Source of the DNA: Prorocentrum cordatum
Lineage: Eukaryota > Sar > Dinophyceae > Prorocentrales > Prorocentraceae
Reading direction: 5' to 3'
DNA length: 64,000 bases
NCBI GenBank assembly: GCA_963575745.1
Contig: CAUYUJ010016487.1
Span: 100,379-164,378 of the forward strand
The notes below the pieces were generated by a model. That model ran no database searches and had not been told where the DNA came from. It was given only the letters and a program-made list of their open reading frames with translations. Below are positions 31,522 to 40,475 of this stretch, one piece after another. A program made the translations under genes and the position numbers. Position 1 is the stretch's first letter. Each line of letters begins with the position of its first letter.

Positions 31522-34500
31522 TCAGCCCCCCCCTCCTCCGCCCAGCGCCGCGGCGCCCTCTGGCCGCCCGCTGGGCGCCGCCCGGAGCGCGGCGGCCGCC
31601 CGCCAGGGCCTGGCCTGGGTGGCGGCCAGCACCGCGCCCGCAGCGTGCCGCTGCAGCACGCAGCCAAGGGCCTGCTGGAGCTCGCGGATGGCCGCCGAAC
31701 GCCCCGCGTCGTCAGCAGGCGCCAGCCTCTTGGCGAGGGCCGCCGCTTCCTCCCCCAGCCGCCCGTGGTCCTCCACTACGAAGGGCAGCACGGGCACCAG
31801 AGGATAGCGAGCTCGTTTCCTTCTTTCCGCTGCTGCTGCGGCAGCCCCGCCCCTCCTCGCAGCCCCGAGCGCCAAGGCGTCCTGGGACACCGCGCTGACG
31901 ACCGCGAGGTCGACCAAAAGCGGTCCAACGGCGCCGGGCGCGTGGATTACTAGGTCCATGCGCGCTTCGGGGCTCTGCGGAGAGGCGTGCGGGAGCAGCG
32001 CCTCGCGGTGCACCGAGCAGCCCTGCGCCTCGCACCACTCCGCGAGCGCTGCGCACCCCGCGTCGTGCCGGCGGACGAGCCAGCCGCCGACCGGACAGGC
32101 CCGCGCGTGTCTGCCCTTCGGGTCGAGCGGCGCGCCGCAAGTCCCGCCATTGGGGTGGCGGTGCTGGCAGAGCCCAGTGCAGCCCGGCAGGTCGAGGTTC
32201 AGGCGAACCCCCATTGCGATGCTGAACTGCGCGTTGCTCAGGCGGTGGCGCGCCTTCGTGGGGGCCTGCAGCCAGCCGCTCGCCCCTGGCCCTCCTGCCG
32301 AGCGCAAGGCGGCCGCCGCGGGAGGGCCCTCGCCTGCCGCGAGGTCGGCGACCAGGCGGGCAGCCGCAGCAAGTGGGGCCGTAGCCAGTGAGTGCTGCGT
32401 TGCTGCCAGTCCTTCGTCGCCCACCTGGGCCGTAGTGTCCCCCAGCGCCTCCGGCAGCGTGGCCGTGGCCGCAGGGAGGCAGCGCCTCGCCCAGGGGCTG
32501 AGGGCGGCCAGGGCGCTGGCGTCCGTCAGTCCCAGCCTGCTCAGGCAGTGCGGCACGCTGTGGTGCCAGGAAGCGGCGTGGGCGGCAGGCGCGGTCAGCT
32601 CCACGCTCTGGAACCCAGCGCCGCCGTCCTTCCCAGCGAGGAAGAGCTGCTTGCCCGCCGTGCTGCTCAGCTGTTGTAGTCCGAGGGCGTGCTGCGCCTC
32701 CGCCGCTAGCGCTGCGCCCATGGCCCGGGCCTCAGCCTCCGGGATGCCACAAGCGCGGGCCACGAACGCGTAGTCAGAACCCGTCTTGAGTCGAAGCAGC
32801 GCCGCAGCAGTCTGTCGGTCGAGTCCCGCCGCCTGCAGCTGGCGCAGCCGCAGGAAGAAGCGCGCGCGCTTCTCTGCCAGCGCGGACACCTCTGGGCTCC
32901 CCTCGGCCAGGATGCTCCCGGCGGCTGGGGCGACAGCAGGGGCCGCGGGCACCGGCGGGAAGGCCCCGTGCCTTAGGACGAGCGCCCGCGGCTCCACCTC
33001 CCACCGGCCCGTCAACGCGGCCACCGGCACCTCCCTGCCAGGACTCAGCTTGGTCTTCGACGGGTTGGGCCGCAGTCGTACTTCGGCGCAGGCCCGCCCG
33101 AACGCCTCCTCAGCGGGCTGCGCGGCCGCCGTGGCACAGACGACGTCGAGGTCGTCCTGGTAGGCGTAGTTCCTCCCAGGGTCCGTTTCGAGGCCCGCCG
33201 CGCGCTCGACAGCATCCACCACCTTCTTGTAGCAGAGCGGGAAGACCATGTTGGTCAGGCCGTCCCCTTGGTCTCCGCCGCGCTCCTTCGGGAGCTGCGT
33301 CCTCGTGCCGTCCCGCGCGACGTGAACGTGCTCGGTGGCGGTGCTCAGGGCCAGGCGGGTCCACGGGAGCAGGTCAGGGACCAACTCCTGAACCGCCCTG
33401 GCGGCGGCCTCGCGGCAAAACTCGCTGTGGGCATTGCTCACGTCCAGTGCGAGCTTGCAGCACCCAGGCCGGGTGTCGAGGTCCAGGAGGGCCGCCTTGT
33501 GCATGCGCTCCGCCCCGCGTGCTTCCCCGACTGAGTACTCCTTGCCCCCGAGGGCTGCCGCGACCCTGCTGCGGAACACGCGGCCGACTGCTTTGGACGC
33601 GGCCCTCCTGTGCACGCCCCCCAAGGCGAAGGGGCGGACTTTGTCCCGCTCTTCCCGGTCGCCTGCCAGGATGCGCGCCGACAGCCATGGCCCGTGGACC
33701 TCCGCGGCCACCTGTCCGAGCTGCAGCTTGAGCGCTACTTCTGCGAAGCTTTCCCAGGGCGCCGAGTACCCCAGCATCCACGACCAGTGCTCGTTCCTGG
33801 ACCCGCCGGGGCCCGCGCCTGTGTTGCGAGGCGCGTGGCGGTACGCCTTCTGCAGCTCCACCAGAAAGCTTGCGGTGTCCTCCTCCGACGGCCGGCTCTC
33901 AGGCAGCACTGGTTGAGCTTCAGCTCGGGGGAAGAGGTCTGGGAGACATCGCCGAGCTTTCGCGTCGGGTGCCAGCTCGAGCCTGCCGTCCACGACCCTC
34001 AAAGCCTCCCGCAGGTCTTCGTCAGCGAAGGCCTCGGCCACACTCGCGACGTCTCTGGCCAGTTGCTGTGCCTCCGTCGGGGCAACGCTGCCCTCCTCAG
34101 GGCGTGGCATCGCCGACTCCTGCCACAACACGCCCCACGCACCCTCCCAAGCCAATCTGGTGCGTCTGGCAAGGGTCCGCGCCAGCGTCTCTCCTCGTTG
34201 GCCTCGCGCTCCTCCTCTCCTCTTCCGCGCCGTCGCGAAAAGCAGCCGATCCAGAAAGCAAAAGGCCTTCAAGTTCCGCGCCTCCTCCTGCCCCCCGTTC
34301 GCTCCGAGCACGGCGTCGCACACGGCCTTCCGGAGGTCCGCAATCGCGTAGCGGACGGCCTCCGGCACAACGCGGACCGTAGGGATGGGGTCGTGCAGCT
34401 CTTCCCAGGAGATCCCGTCCCAGAAGCCCATGTGCAGCAATTGTCCGTACTGCACCGCGTCGCCCGGCTCCAGCTGCGGCGGAGCCGCGGCCTCCTCAGC

Positions 34501-34920
34501 CAGGGCGGGGGCGGCTGCTCCAGGCACTGCTCCTCCACCTCCTCCTCCTCCTCCTCGCATTCCTCCCGCAGCTGCGTACGCAGTTTGCGCCTCGAGCTGC
34601 CTCTCCGGGCGAAGGAAAGCCCAGCCCGCTAGACCCTCGACCGGGCCGCACAGGTGGGCCACACACCCTATGTGGTGCACCCGTGCGCCAGGCCCGCCGC
34701 GGCGTACTCGAGGCGCCCTGGCGGGGACCTTTCCGAGGCACGTCGCGCACATGGCCATGCTCCGCGACGTAGGGGCGGAGATGGCCCAGGCTGGTCCTGC
34801 TGCCGACTCCACGGCGCCCGCCCCGTCCTCGTCCACCTGCATGGCCCCGCCCTCACCACCAACCTGGCGCCGCCGCCGCTGCCCACGCGCCGCGGATGCC
34901 ACGTCGACGTCACCCTCCAT
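31522..34920 (-). CDS. Reverse transcriptase with restriction-like endonuclease (1132 aa)
   Basis: This protein would nick target DNA and copy its own RNA into it. The start is the ATG at 34920. N-terminal Cys/His residues (C58-x2-C61, H83-x2-C86, C91) may bind zinc. RT motifs follow in order: RPFALGGVHRRAASKAVGRVF; motif A CKLALDVSNAH with D493; motif B GGDQGDGLTN near 547-556; motif C YAYQDD with D589 and D590; and motif D RPNPSKTKL. A CCHC-like knuckle (CGAPLDPKGRHARACP, about 930-945) leads to an endonuclease core: D989 in ARMDLVI, D1004 in LLVDLAVV, and a KRARYPLVPVLPFVVE block. This PD-(D/E)XK-type layout with RHD after the knuckle defines the RLE class of non-LTR elements. The frame is unbroken and ends TGA, so it may be active. 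Confidence 0.85.
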   Translation of the reverse strand: MEGDVDVASAARGQRRRRQVGGEGGAMQVDEDGAGAVESAAGPAWAISAPTSRSMAMCATCLGKVPARAPRVRRGGPGARVHHIGCVAHLCGPVEGLAGWAFLRPERQLEAQTAYAAAGGMRGGGGGGGGAVPGAAAPALAEEAAAPPQLEPGDAVQYGQLLHMGFWDGISWEELHDPIPTVRVVPEAVRYAIADLRKAVCDAVLGANGGQEEARNLKAFCFLDRLLFATARKRRGGARGQRGETLARTLARRTRLAWEGAWGVLWQESAMPRPEEGSVAPTEAQQLARDVASVAEAFADEDLREALRVVDGRLELAPDAKARRCLPDLFPRAEAQPVLPESRPSEEDTASFLVELQKAYRHAPRNTGAGPGGSRNEHWSWMLGYSAPWESFAEVALKLQLGQVAAEVHGPWLSARILAGDREERDKVRPFALGGVHRRAASKAVGRVFRSRVAAALGGKEYSVGEARGAERMHKAALLDLDTRPGCCKLALDVSNAHSEFCREAAARAVQELVPDLLPWTRLALSTATEHVHVARDGTRTQLPKERGGDQGDGLTNMVFPLCYKKVVDAVERAAGLETDPGRNYAYQDDLDVVCATAAAQPAEEAFGRACAEVRLRPNPSKTKLSPGREVPVAALTGRWEVEPRALVLRHGAFPPVPAAPAVAPAAGSILAEGSPEVSALAEKRARFFLRLRQLQAAGLDRQTAAALLRLKTGSDYAFVARACGIPEAEARAMGAALAAEAQHALGLQQLSSTAGKQLFLAGKDGGAGFQSVELTAPAAHAASWHHSVPHCLSRLGLTDASALAALSPWARRCLPAATATLPEALGDTTAQVGDEGLAATQHSLATAPLAAAARLVADLAAGEGPPAAAALRSAGGPGASGWLQAPTKARHRLSNAQFSIAMGVRLNLDLPGCTGLCQHRHPNGGTCGAPLDPKGRHARACPVGGWLVRRHDAGCAALAEWCEAQGCSVHREALLPHASPQSPEARMDLVIHAPGAVGPLLVDLAVVSAVSQDALALGAARRGGAAAAAAERRKRARYPLVPVLPFVVEDHGRLGEEAAALAKRLAPADDAGRSAAIRELQQALGCVLQRHAAGAVLAATQARPWRAAAALRAAPSGRPEGAAALGGGGGG

Positions 34921-35016
34921 CGCCCCAGAGGGGGGGGGGGAAAGGAGGGAGCAGGGATGAGTAGAGTGAACGGGGGAGGGAGGGCCCGCCCGGGCAGTGG
35001 CTGCGGCGACTCGGGC

Positions 35017-35134
35017 CTCCTCGAGCCCTGAGCCTCGAGCGTCGAACCCTTCCTCCTCCTCCTCCTCCTCCTCCTCCTCCTCCTCCTCCTCCTCCTCCTC
35101 CTCCTCCTCCTCCTCCTCCTCCTCCTCCTCCTCT
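35017..35134. repeat. Flanking direct repeat: 35-bp block plus (TCC)n
   Basis: Left-hand partner of 30759-30840. The (TCC)n part is longer here (35049-35134). It separates the RLE element from the spliced-leader retrogene and, in minus orientation, follows the 3' end of that retrogene. Confidence 0.9.
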
Positions 35135-35544
35135 TTATTGGCAGCAACGCACAGGCCTCAGAAGAGATCGAGACCACTCCCCACTCCACGAAGATGCCGA
35201 ACGAGTCCACACGGCAGAACGTGTCTGGGAAGCGGACCGCGATGACACGGAGCTGAGACGCCTCCTTATTTAGCATCTGCCTGTGATACTGCACAAACCA
35301 GAGCCCATTCCCTACGAATTGCCACCCTCGACATGAATAAGCACGACAACCTCCAGAAGACAACAACCAGGCCCTGCTCGTGGAGGCCTGCTTCGCTTTG
35401 CACGACAAGCACCATTCCCACGAAAAAAGACAATGACAAGTACCAGGATGCAGGCCACTGAGGAAGGCGAACTCAACCAATCCGAGAGACGAATACCGAG
35501 AATAGACACCTGAGCCAGCACCCACAACAGATGAAAATTGTTAG

Positions 35545-36423
35545 TCAAACGAGAAAAAGGCGGCCTTTTCCTGGGTCGGGTGGCAGCCCGCGCGGCTCCC
35601 ACAGCGCGCCACCCGCAGGCTCGGGGACATGGATATCGTCCAGCGATGGCTCCAGCCAGACACTGGCGACTGCCGCGCGCGCAAGCCACCAGCCAGGGGA
35701 GCGGCGCGACGCCGCGTCGCCAGCATGCAAAACTGGTTCGGTGTCAAGTGGCTCGCCGCCCAGAGAGTACTTCGCCTCGAACTTCCCGCGCACCGCGTCC
35801 AGCAAGGACCTCGCCGCCGCGGCCCTCGCGGGGGAGAGAGCCTCCTCTCCGAGCCGCCATCCGCTGGCTCTGCACGGGACGCACTCGCCCAAGAAAGCCA
35901 CGGCCCCGCACGAACAGCGCAAGCCACACGCCAGATCTGCGACCTGCACAGCGGACGGGGCGAAGGGCGCCCTGCTCTCCAGCGGCTCCCAGGAGCCTGC
36001 GCCTGGCACGAAGACGTCGGCGTCCGCGCGCAGCTCCATGTCACCACGCGGACGCCTGGCCTCGAGGCGCGGGCCGCGCTGCGCACGCCTCCACACACAG
36101 GGGGGCGCCGAGGCCGCTGGGCAGCGCAGCGCGTGCCACGACACGTTGCGGCGCACGCGGTCCTCCAGCAGCTCCGGGACACCGGAAAGCCTGGCCACCA
36201 GCGCCGGCCTCGCGATGGCCTCGCGGCGGCGGACCTCGTCCGCGGTCTCGCCAGTGCTGCAAGCGGCTGCACTGTCCAGCAGGCCCTGCAGGCGGCTGAT
36301 CTCGAACCGAGCCGCGCCCAGCTCGTCCTTCAGCTTGGCGATGAGATTATCAGCAGACGCCCGAGCCCCTGCCCTGCCCCTCAGCGCACCTTGCGCCGCC
36401 GAGGCAGGTCCCGCAGCCACCAT
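35545..36423 (-). CDS. Hypothetical intron-free protein behind a spliced leader (292 aa)
   Basis: I do not recognise the family. The first ATG in the long open frame is at 36423, about 120 nt after the leader. The frame is open further upstream, but only with non-ATG codons. The N-terminus is Ala/Gly-rich and is followed by a coiled-coil-like helix (IAKLKDELGAARFEISRL). Near residues 165-185 a Cys cluster (CGLRCSCGAVAFLGECVPC) could bind zinc. The C-terminal third holds a WWLARAAVASVWLEPSLDDI segment and ends FLV before TGA. The lack of introns agrees with retroposition. It may be a working retrogene or a young processed pseudogene; no frameshift is evident. Confidence 0.5.
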   Translation of the reverse strand: MVAAGPASAAQGALRGRAGARASADNLIAKLKDELGAARFEISRLQGLLDSAAACSTGETADEVRRREAIARPALVARLSGVPELLEDRVRRNVSWHALRCPAASAPPCVWRRAQRGPRLEARRPRGDMELRADADVFVPGAGSWEPLESRAPFAPSAVQVADLACGLRCSCGAVAFLGECVPCRASGWRLGEEALSPARAAAARSLLDAVRGKFEAKYSLGGEPLDTEPVLHAGDAASRRSPGWWLARAAVASVWLEPSLDDIHVPEPAGGALWEPRGLPPDPGKGRLFLV

Positions 36424-36545
36424 TGCTCCGAGAGCCCAAAGCCCCGCTCCCCCAAGTCCCCAACGCCCGCCGCATTGCCCCGATGGGTTGGGGTCGCAGG
36501 GTACGCCTGGGGACAAGGTCCAGGAGCGGGGGGCCTACGGAACGG

Positions 36546-36567
36546 CTTGAGCCAAAATGGCTACGGA
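36546..36567 (-). promoter_or_regulatory. Complete dinoflagellate spliced-leader relic
   Basis: Read on minus, the 22 bases are T followed by CCGTAGCCATTTTGGCTC and AAG, an exact match to the conserved dinoflagellate leader with the variable first base as T. Directly after it comes CCGT and then TCCGTAG, the first seven bases of another leader, which could be a worn second copy or chance. Confidence 0.95.
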
Positions 36568-36860
36568 CCTCCTCCTCCTCCTCCTCCTCCTCCTCCTCCT
36601 CCTCCTCCGCCACCGCCTCCGCCTCCGCCTCCGCCTCCGCCTCCGCCTCCTCCTCCTCCTCCTCCCCCGCCTGCTGCTCCGCCTCCGCCTCCGCCTCCTC
36701 CTTCCTCCTCCTCCTCCTCCTCCTCCTTTTCCTGCTCCTCCTCCTCCTCCTCCTCCCCCGCCTCCTCCTCCTCCTCCTCCTCCTCCTCCTCCTCCTCCCC
36801 CTCCTCCTCCTCCTCCTCCTCCTCCTCCTCCTCCCCCTCCGCCTCCTGCCTCCTGCCTCC
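36568..36860. repeat. (TCC)n/(CCG)n microsatellite
   Basis: About 290 bp of TCC and CCGCCT triplets starting immediately beside the spliced-leader relic. Confidence 0.95.
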
Positions 36861-36974
36861 TCCCTCCTCCGTGCCTTTCGGTCTGTCCTTCTGCCCTGAG
36901 CTTGTGGGCCGCCGGCGCCTGGCCGGCCCCGTCGCTCCCCTCGAGGTGCTCGGCCGAGTGCTGCTCGCCTGCAC

Positions 36975-37320
36975 CGTCGTCGTCGCGACCGTCGTCGTCG
37001 CGACCGTGGTCGTCGTCGCCGTGTCGTCGTCGCCGCCGTCGTCGTCGAGGTCGTCGCAGTCGTCAACGTGGTCGTCGTGGACGTCGTGGTCGTCGTGGTC
37101 GCCGTGGTGATGGCCGTCCGTGGTCACGGTCGTGGTCGTCGTGGTCGTCGACGTGGTCGTCGACGTGGTCGTCGTCGTGGTCGTCGTCGTGGTCGTCGGC
37201 GTCGTGGTCGTCGTCGTGGTCGTCGTCGCCACGGTCGTCGGCGTTGTCGTCGTCGCGGTCGTCGGCATCGTGGTCGTCGTCGTGGTCGTGGTCGTCGTGG
37301 TCATCGTAGTCGTCGTCGCT
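36975..37320. repeat. (GTC)n/(GTCGTG)n microsatellite
   Basis: Interrupted CGTCGT/GGTCGT repeats of about 345 bp. Frames encode only Val-rich, Arg-rich or Thr-rich low complexity. Confidence 0.95.
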
Positions 37321-37329
37321 TCGCGGTGG

Positions 37330-38059
37330 GACTGCAGCGAAATGTCAGGCAATATCATTGAATCATACCGTTGGAGATCTGTGGAAGAGGGTGGAGGCCC
37401 ACGGCCGGCGGCAAGAGGTTCAGGCTCCAAGGGCTCTTGGAAACCGCGACCAGCAACAACACCTTCGCGGAGAAGAGCCCCGCGAAACAACCTGCACCCT
37501 GGCGAGATCGCGATTCCTGGACTGATGTGTAGCGATGTGCAGAAGGACGAAAGCGGAGGGTAAGAAAAATATGACCATGACCAAGACTGAACGCAGAAAC
37601 ATCGGTGTCGATCTTGGTTACTGTCTATCTTGGTCAGCGTCTAATTCGTCGGAGGTGAGGGCGTGAGATCGCAATGGAGCGGAAAGTCTCCCACCTGGAA
37701 ATCGGTTTCGGTGTCGTGTTCGTCTCGTGCGTGCGGGCGAGGCGAAGGTGCGTGGGCGCGCGAGAGGAATGATGGCGCCGTGGCTAGGGGCTGTGGAGCT
37801 GGTTGTCCGCCCCGCCCCCGTCGGTTGCGCGGGGTGTCCCGTCGGTGGCGCGAGGTGCCCCGTCGGTGGCGCGGCGGTGAGATCGATAGTGATATCGATA
37901 GTGAGATCTTGTGTGGATCGATCGTGAGAACTTTTGTGAGATCGATTGTGAGCTCCTGTAGAGGGACAGGCCCGACTTAATGCTACCATGAGGAACGCTG
38001 AATCAGGAACGGCGGCGCTCTCCTGGTCACGGCGAGCCTCGGCCACGGCTTTGCACGAA
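37330..38059. other. Gap, no recognised gene
   Basis: Contains short GTCGGTGGCGCGAGGTGCC duplications at 37840-37875 and GATCGATAGTGATATCGATA near 37880-37905. The third copy of the ACCATGAGGAACGCTGAA motif is at 37985. No conserved ORF. Confidence 0.45.
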
Positions 38060-38252
38060 CGAAATGGGCACGGAAAGAATTGGCACAATGCCCAACAGCG
38101 GATCTCGTTCATTTTGAACAGGACTCGCTGTCCACGCCGCCGCGGCCTGTGTCCATTCGAGACAGAAGGCCGCCTGCCCAACAGCGGCCGCTGTGGGCTT
38201 GGGACAACATTTGTTGTTGGGCATTGTACCCATTCTTTCCGTACCCATTTCG
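38060..38252. mobile_element. Foldback (MITE-like) element with 37-bp arms
   Basis: CGAAATGGGCACGGAAAGAA at 38060 and onward to GCCCAAC at 38096 pairs with 38216-38252, whose reverse complement is identical except for about three bases. The centre of 120 bp has no ORF but includes the palindromic CAGCGGCCGCTG. This is a compact non-autonomous element or a foldback structure. Confidence 0.65.
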
Positions 38253-39411
38253 GGCGTCCAAAACGGCAAGGCTCGCCAACCGAGCTCTGCCCGAAAACCC
38301 CGAGCCGCTCCCGAGCCCAAAGCGGTCCCTGCTTCAGCGCCTTGGCTGTAGCCCAGCTCCGCATCGGCGTCGGCGTCAGCATCGGCGTCGGCATCGGCAT
38401 CGGTGGCCCGATCCTGGGGTAATCGGCAGCGTGGTTTCCGCGGCAGGTCGCGCGGGATTCCCTCCGGGCGAGGGCGCGCCTCTCCGGAGAGGCAGGGGCG
38501 CAACACCGGGGGCGCACTGCCAAGGACCCTCCCGCGAGGGCGCGATGCCTTACATGTCGCCGCAGCATTTGTTCTCGACGCGCCGAAAGGGACGACGCGG
38601 GCACCACGGCAAAACCTCGGCGAGCCCAGCGCGCCCGAGGCCTCGCTTGCCCTGGTGGCCGCGGCGCGCTCCCAAGGACGCAAGGCCGCGCGCGGGAACA
38701 AACGGCGCGGCAGCAGATGTGCTGGCTGTGAGAAGTCAGGGGCGAGAGCACGATTCCGGAGTGATGTGCGGGCGACTTCCGGGTAGATTGTCAGGGTGCC
38801 TCAAGCGAGGGGGCGACGCCTGTGTAGAATTCCTGAGCGAGTCTCATTTGGGAGGAGCAGGTGATGGGAACGGACAGAACTAGTGATATACACCTTGTGG
38901 TCGACAACCGCGGGCACGGACAAATCCTGCTCCCCACTGGAAGCGAGACGGAAACGCAAGGGGGCCACCCGTGACAAGAATTGCCCGGGCGAGCGGCGGA
39001 GGAGCAGGAGGCGAAGGAGAGGGGGAACTGGAGAGAGGGCAAAGAAAGCACTGGCATCATCGCCCGTCTGCCTGTCAGCCTGGGGGCCCACATGATTTGG
39101 CCGTGTGACCGCCGAAAAATCGCTTACACAACTTCAACTCCAACGGGGCGGAAGAGGGGACGAGGGGAGAATCAGCAGGAGCGAAAGGGCAGGAGGGCAG
39201 TGGAACTGCGCTTGAAGCCCGATTCAAGCTATGCTATCGCCTTCGGCGGGAACATCGTCGACCTTGAAACGAAATTGGCACGGGAAGGTCGAGCCTGAGA
39301 GGTGGCCCCAACCACGACGCCAAGCCAAACCGCGACGGAAGGTACAATAGGAAATCGCGACAAACATAACATGAAATGAAGTAGCTAAAGTTACCGCGTC
39401 AAGCAAACTAC
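38253..39411. other. Gap, no recognised gene
   Basis: A hexamer-like run GGCGTCGGCATC lies at 38363-38403. From 38850 to 39300 the frames lack motifs. Nothing else seen. Confidence 0.45.
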
Positions 39412-39475
39412 CGAAGGAGAGGAGGAGGAGGAGGAGGAGGAGGAGGAGGAGGAGGAGGAGGAGGAGGAGGATGGG
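39412..39475. repeat. (GGA)n microsatellite
   Basis: About 60 bp of nearly perfect GAG/GGA repeats. Confidence 0.95.
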
Positions 39476-40087
39476 GAGGAGGCGGGGGAGAAGAGGGAAG
39501 ACTGCGCGCACCTACGAAACGCTCAAGGCAAGACGGACATCAACGGCCTCGAAACCTCCATACGTTCCATTGGTCCCGGCCCGCCGGTGCCTCAACGGCG
39601 CAAGCCGGCAGAGGAAAAGACAAAGGGGGAGGGGCTGGCCGAGCCTCGAGATCCGATGCGCGCCGCGCCGACTACCAGCCCTCCGCGGTCCAAATCTGGA
39701 GTTCCGAATGGCAGAATTCGAAGGGGAGCGAGGACGAGACAGGCAGAGGAGAGAGAAGGCAGGTCAACCCCAACAGGGCGAGCCGGCTTTCCGCCTCCGG
39801 GAAGAAAGTGAGGGAGGAAAGAGACGAGAGGGGAGAGGATTGCGAGCCGTTCTCGACGGACTCGGCGGACTCCGAACGCAGCGTGCGAAGCTGCATCCAA
39901 CTTCGATTGATAAATCCTCTGGCCGACCCTCCGCGCCGCGGAGTCGACATGTCCCAGGCTCGGCGCGCCTTGGCCGCAGCGGGGTGGCCGAAAAGCGGTT
40001 CAGAGCCGCGGCCGCGACGTCAGGGAGAGAGGAGAGAAAGCGGAGGAGGACAAGGAAGGAAACGAGGAGGGGGAAGAGGGAGAGGGG

Positions 40088-40440
40088 CCGGCGTCGGCAC
40101 GGGGCACAACTGCACGAATTTCCGCCCCGAGCTGGGCGCTACAGCGTTGACTCCGAGAGTGTGCGCTATCGGCCACGCGGCGGCAGTCAGAGCCCAGAGT
40201 TTCGGCCGCGCTCGCAGGACAGGGCGCGTGGGCTGCGCGGACCTGCCCCTGCGCTCCGCCCGCCGTGCTGCGCGGCGCCACTCGTGCAAACACTGAGGCG
40301 GGAAGGGGGGCGAGGGGGAGGAGGAGGAGGGGGAAGAGGGGGAGAGGTGTCGGCGCCGGCCCGGGGCGCAACTGCCCGAGCATCCGCCCAGAACAGGACG
40401 ACGCACTTCACCGAGAGCGCGCGCTATCGGCCACGCGGGC
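40088..40440. repeat. Tandem pair of about 95-bp units
   Basis: 40088-40182 and 40343-40440 share GGGGC-CAACTGC, then GAGAG-G-GCGCTATCGG and CCACGCGG, about 257 bp apart, each preceded by a GGA-rich stretch. This is a diverged tandem duplication. Confidence 0.65.
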
Positions 40441-40475
40441 GGGACAGATAGATACTGCGAGAACAGAGCCGGGGC

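Larger units (their letters stand above)
30841..35016 (-). mobile_element. Full-length RT/restriction-like-endonuclease retrotransposon
   Basis: A 4.2-kb element on minus bounded by the 35-bp plus (TCC)n direct repeats. It holds one intact ORF (34920-31522), a short leader (35016-34921) and a 680-bp 3' region with a hairpin at 31149-31185. There is no LTR. The single-ORF design with C-terminal endonuclease is that of early-branching, R2/NeSL/Utopia-like non-LTR elements, which often insert at specific sites. The intact frame and matching flanks suggest a young insertion. Confidence 0.75.
35135..36567 (-). mobile_element. Retroposed spliced-leader cDNA (processed gene)
   Basis: The segment starts on minus with a complete spliced leader at 36567 and ends near 35135, just after AATAAAG. 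GGA/TCC microsatellite lies directly outside both ends. A leader is added to dinoflagellate mRNAs only by trans-splicing, so its presence in genomic DNA shows that a mature mRNA was reverse-transcribed and inserted. No poly(A) remnant is seen; the 3' end runs into (GGA)n. The intact ORF inside is described separately. Which RT copied it is unknown; the RLE element lies about 100 bp away. Confidence 0.8.
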
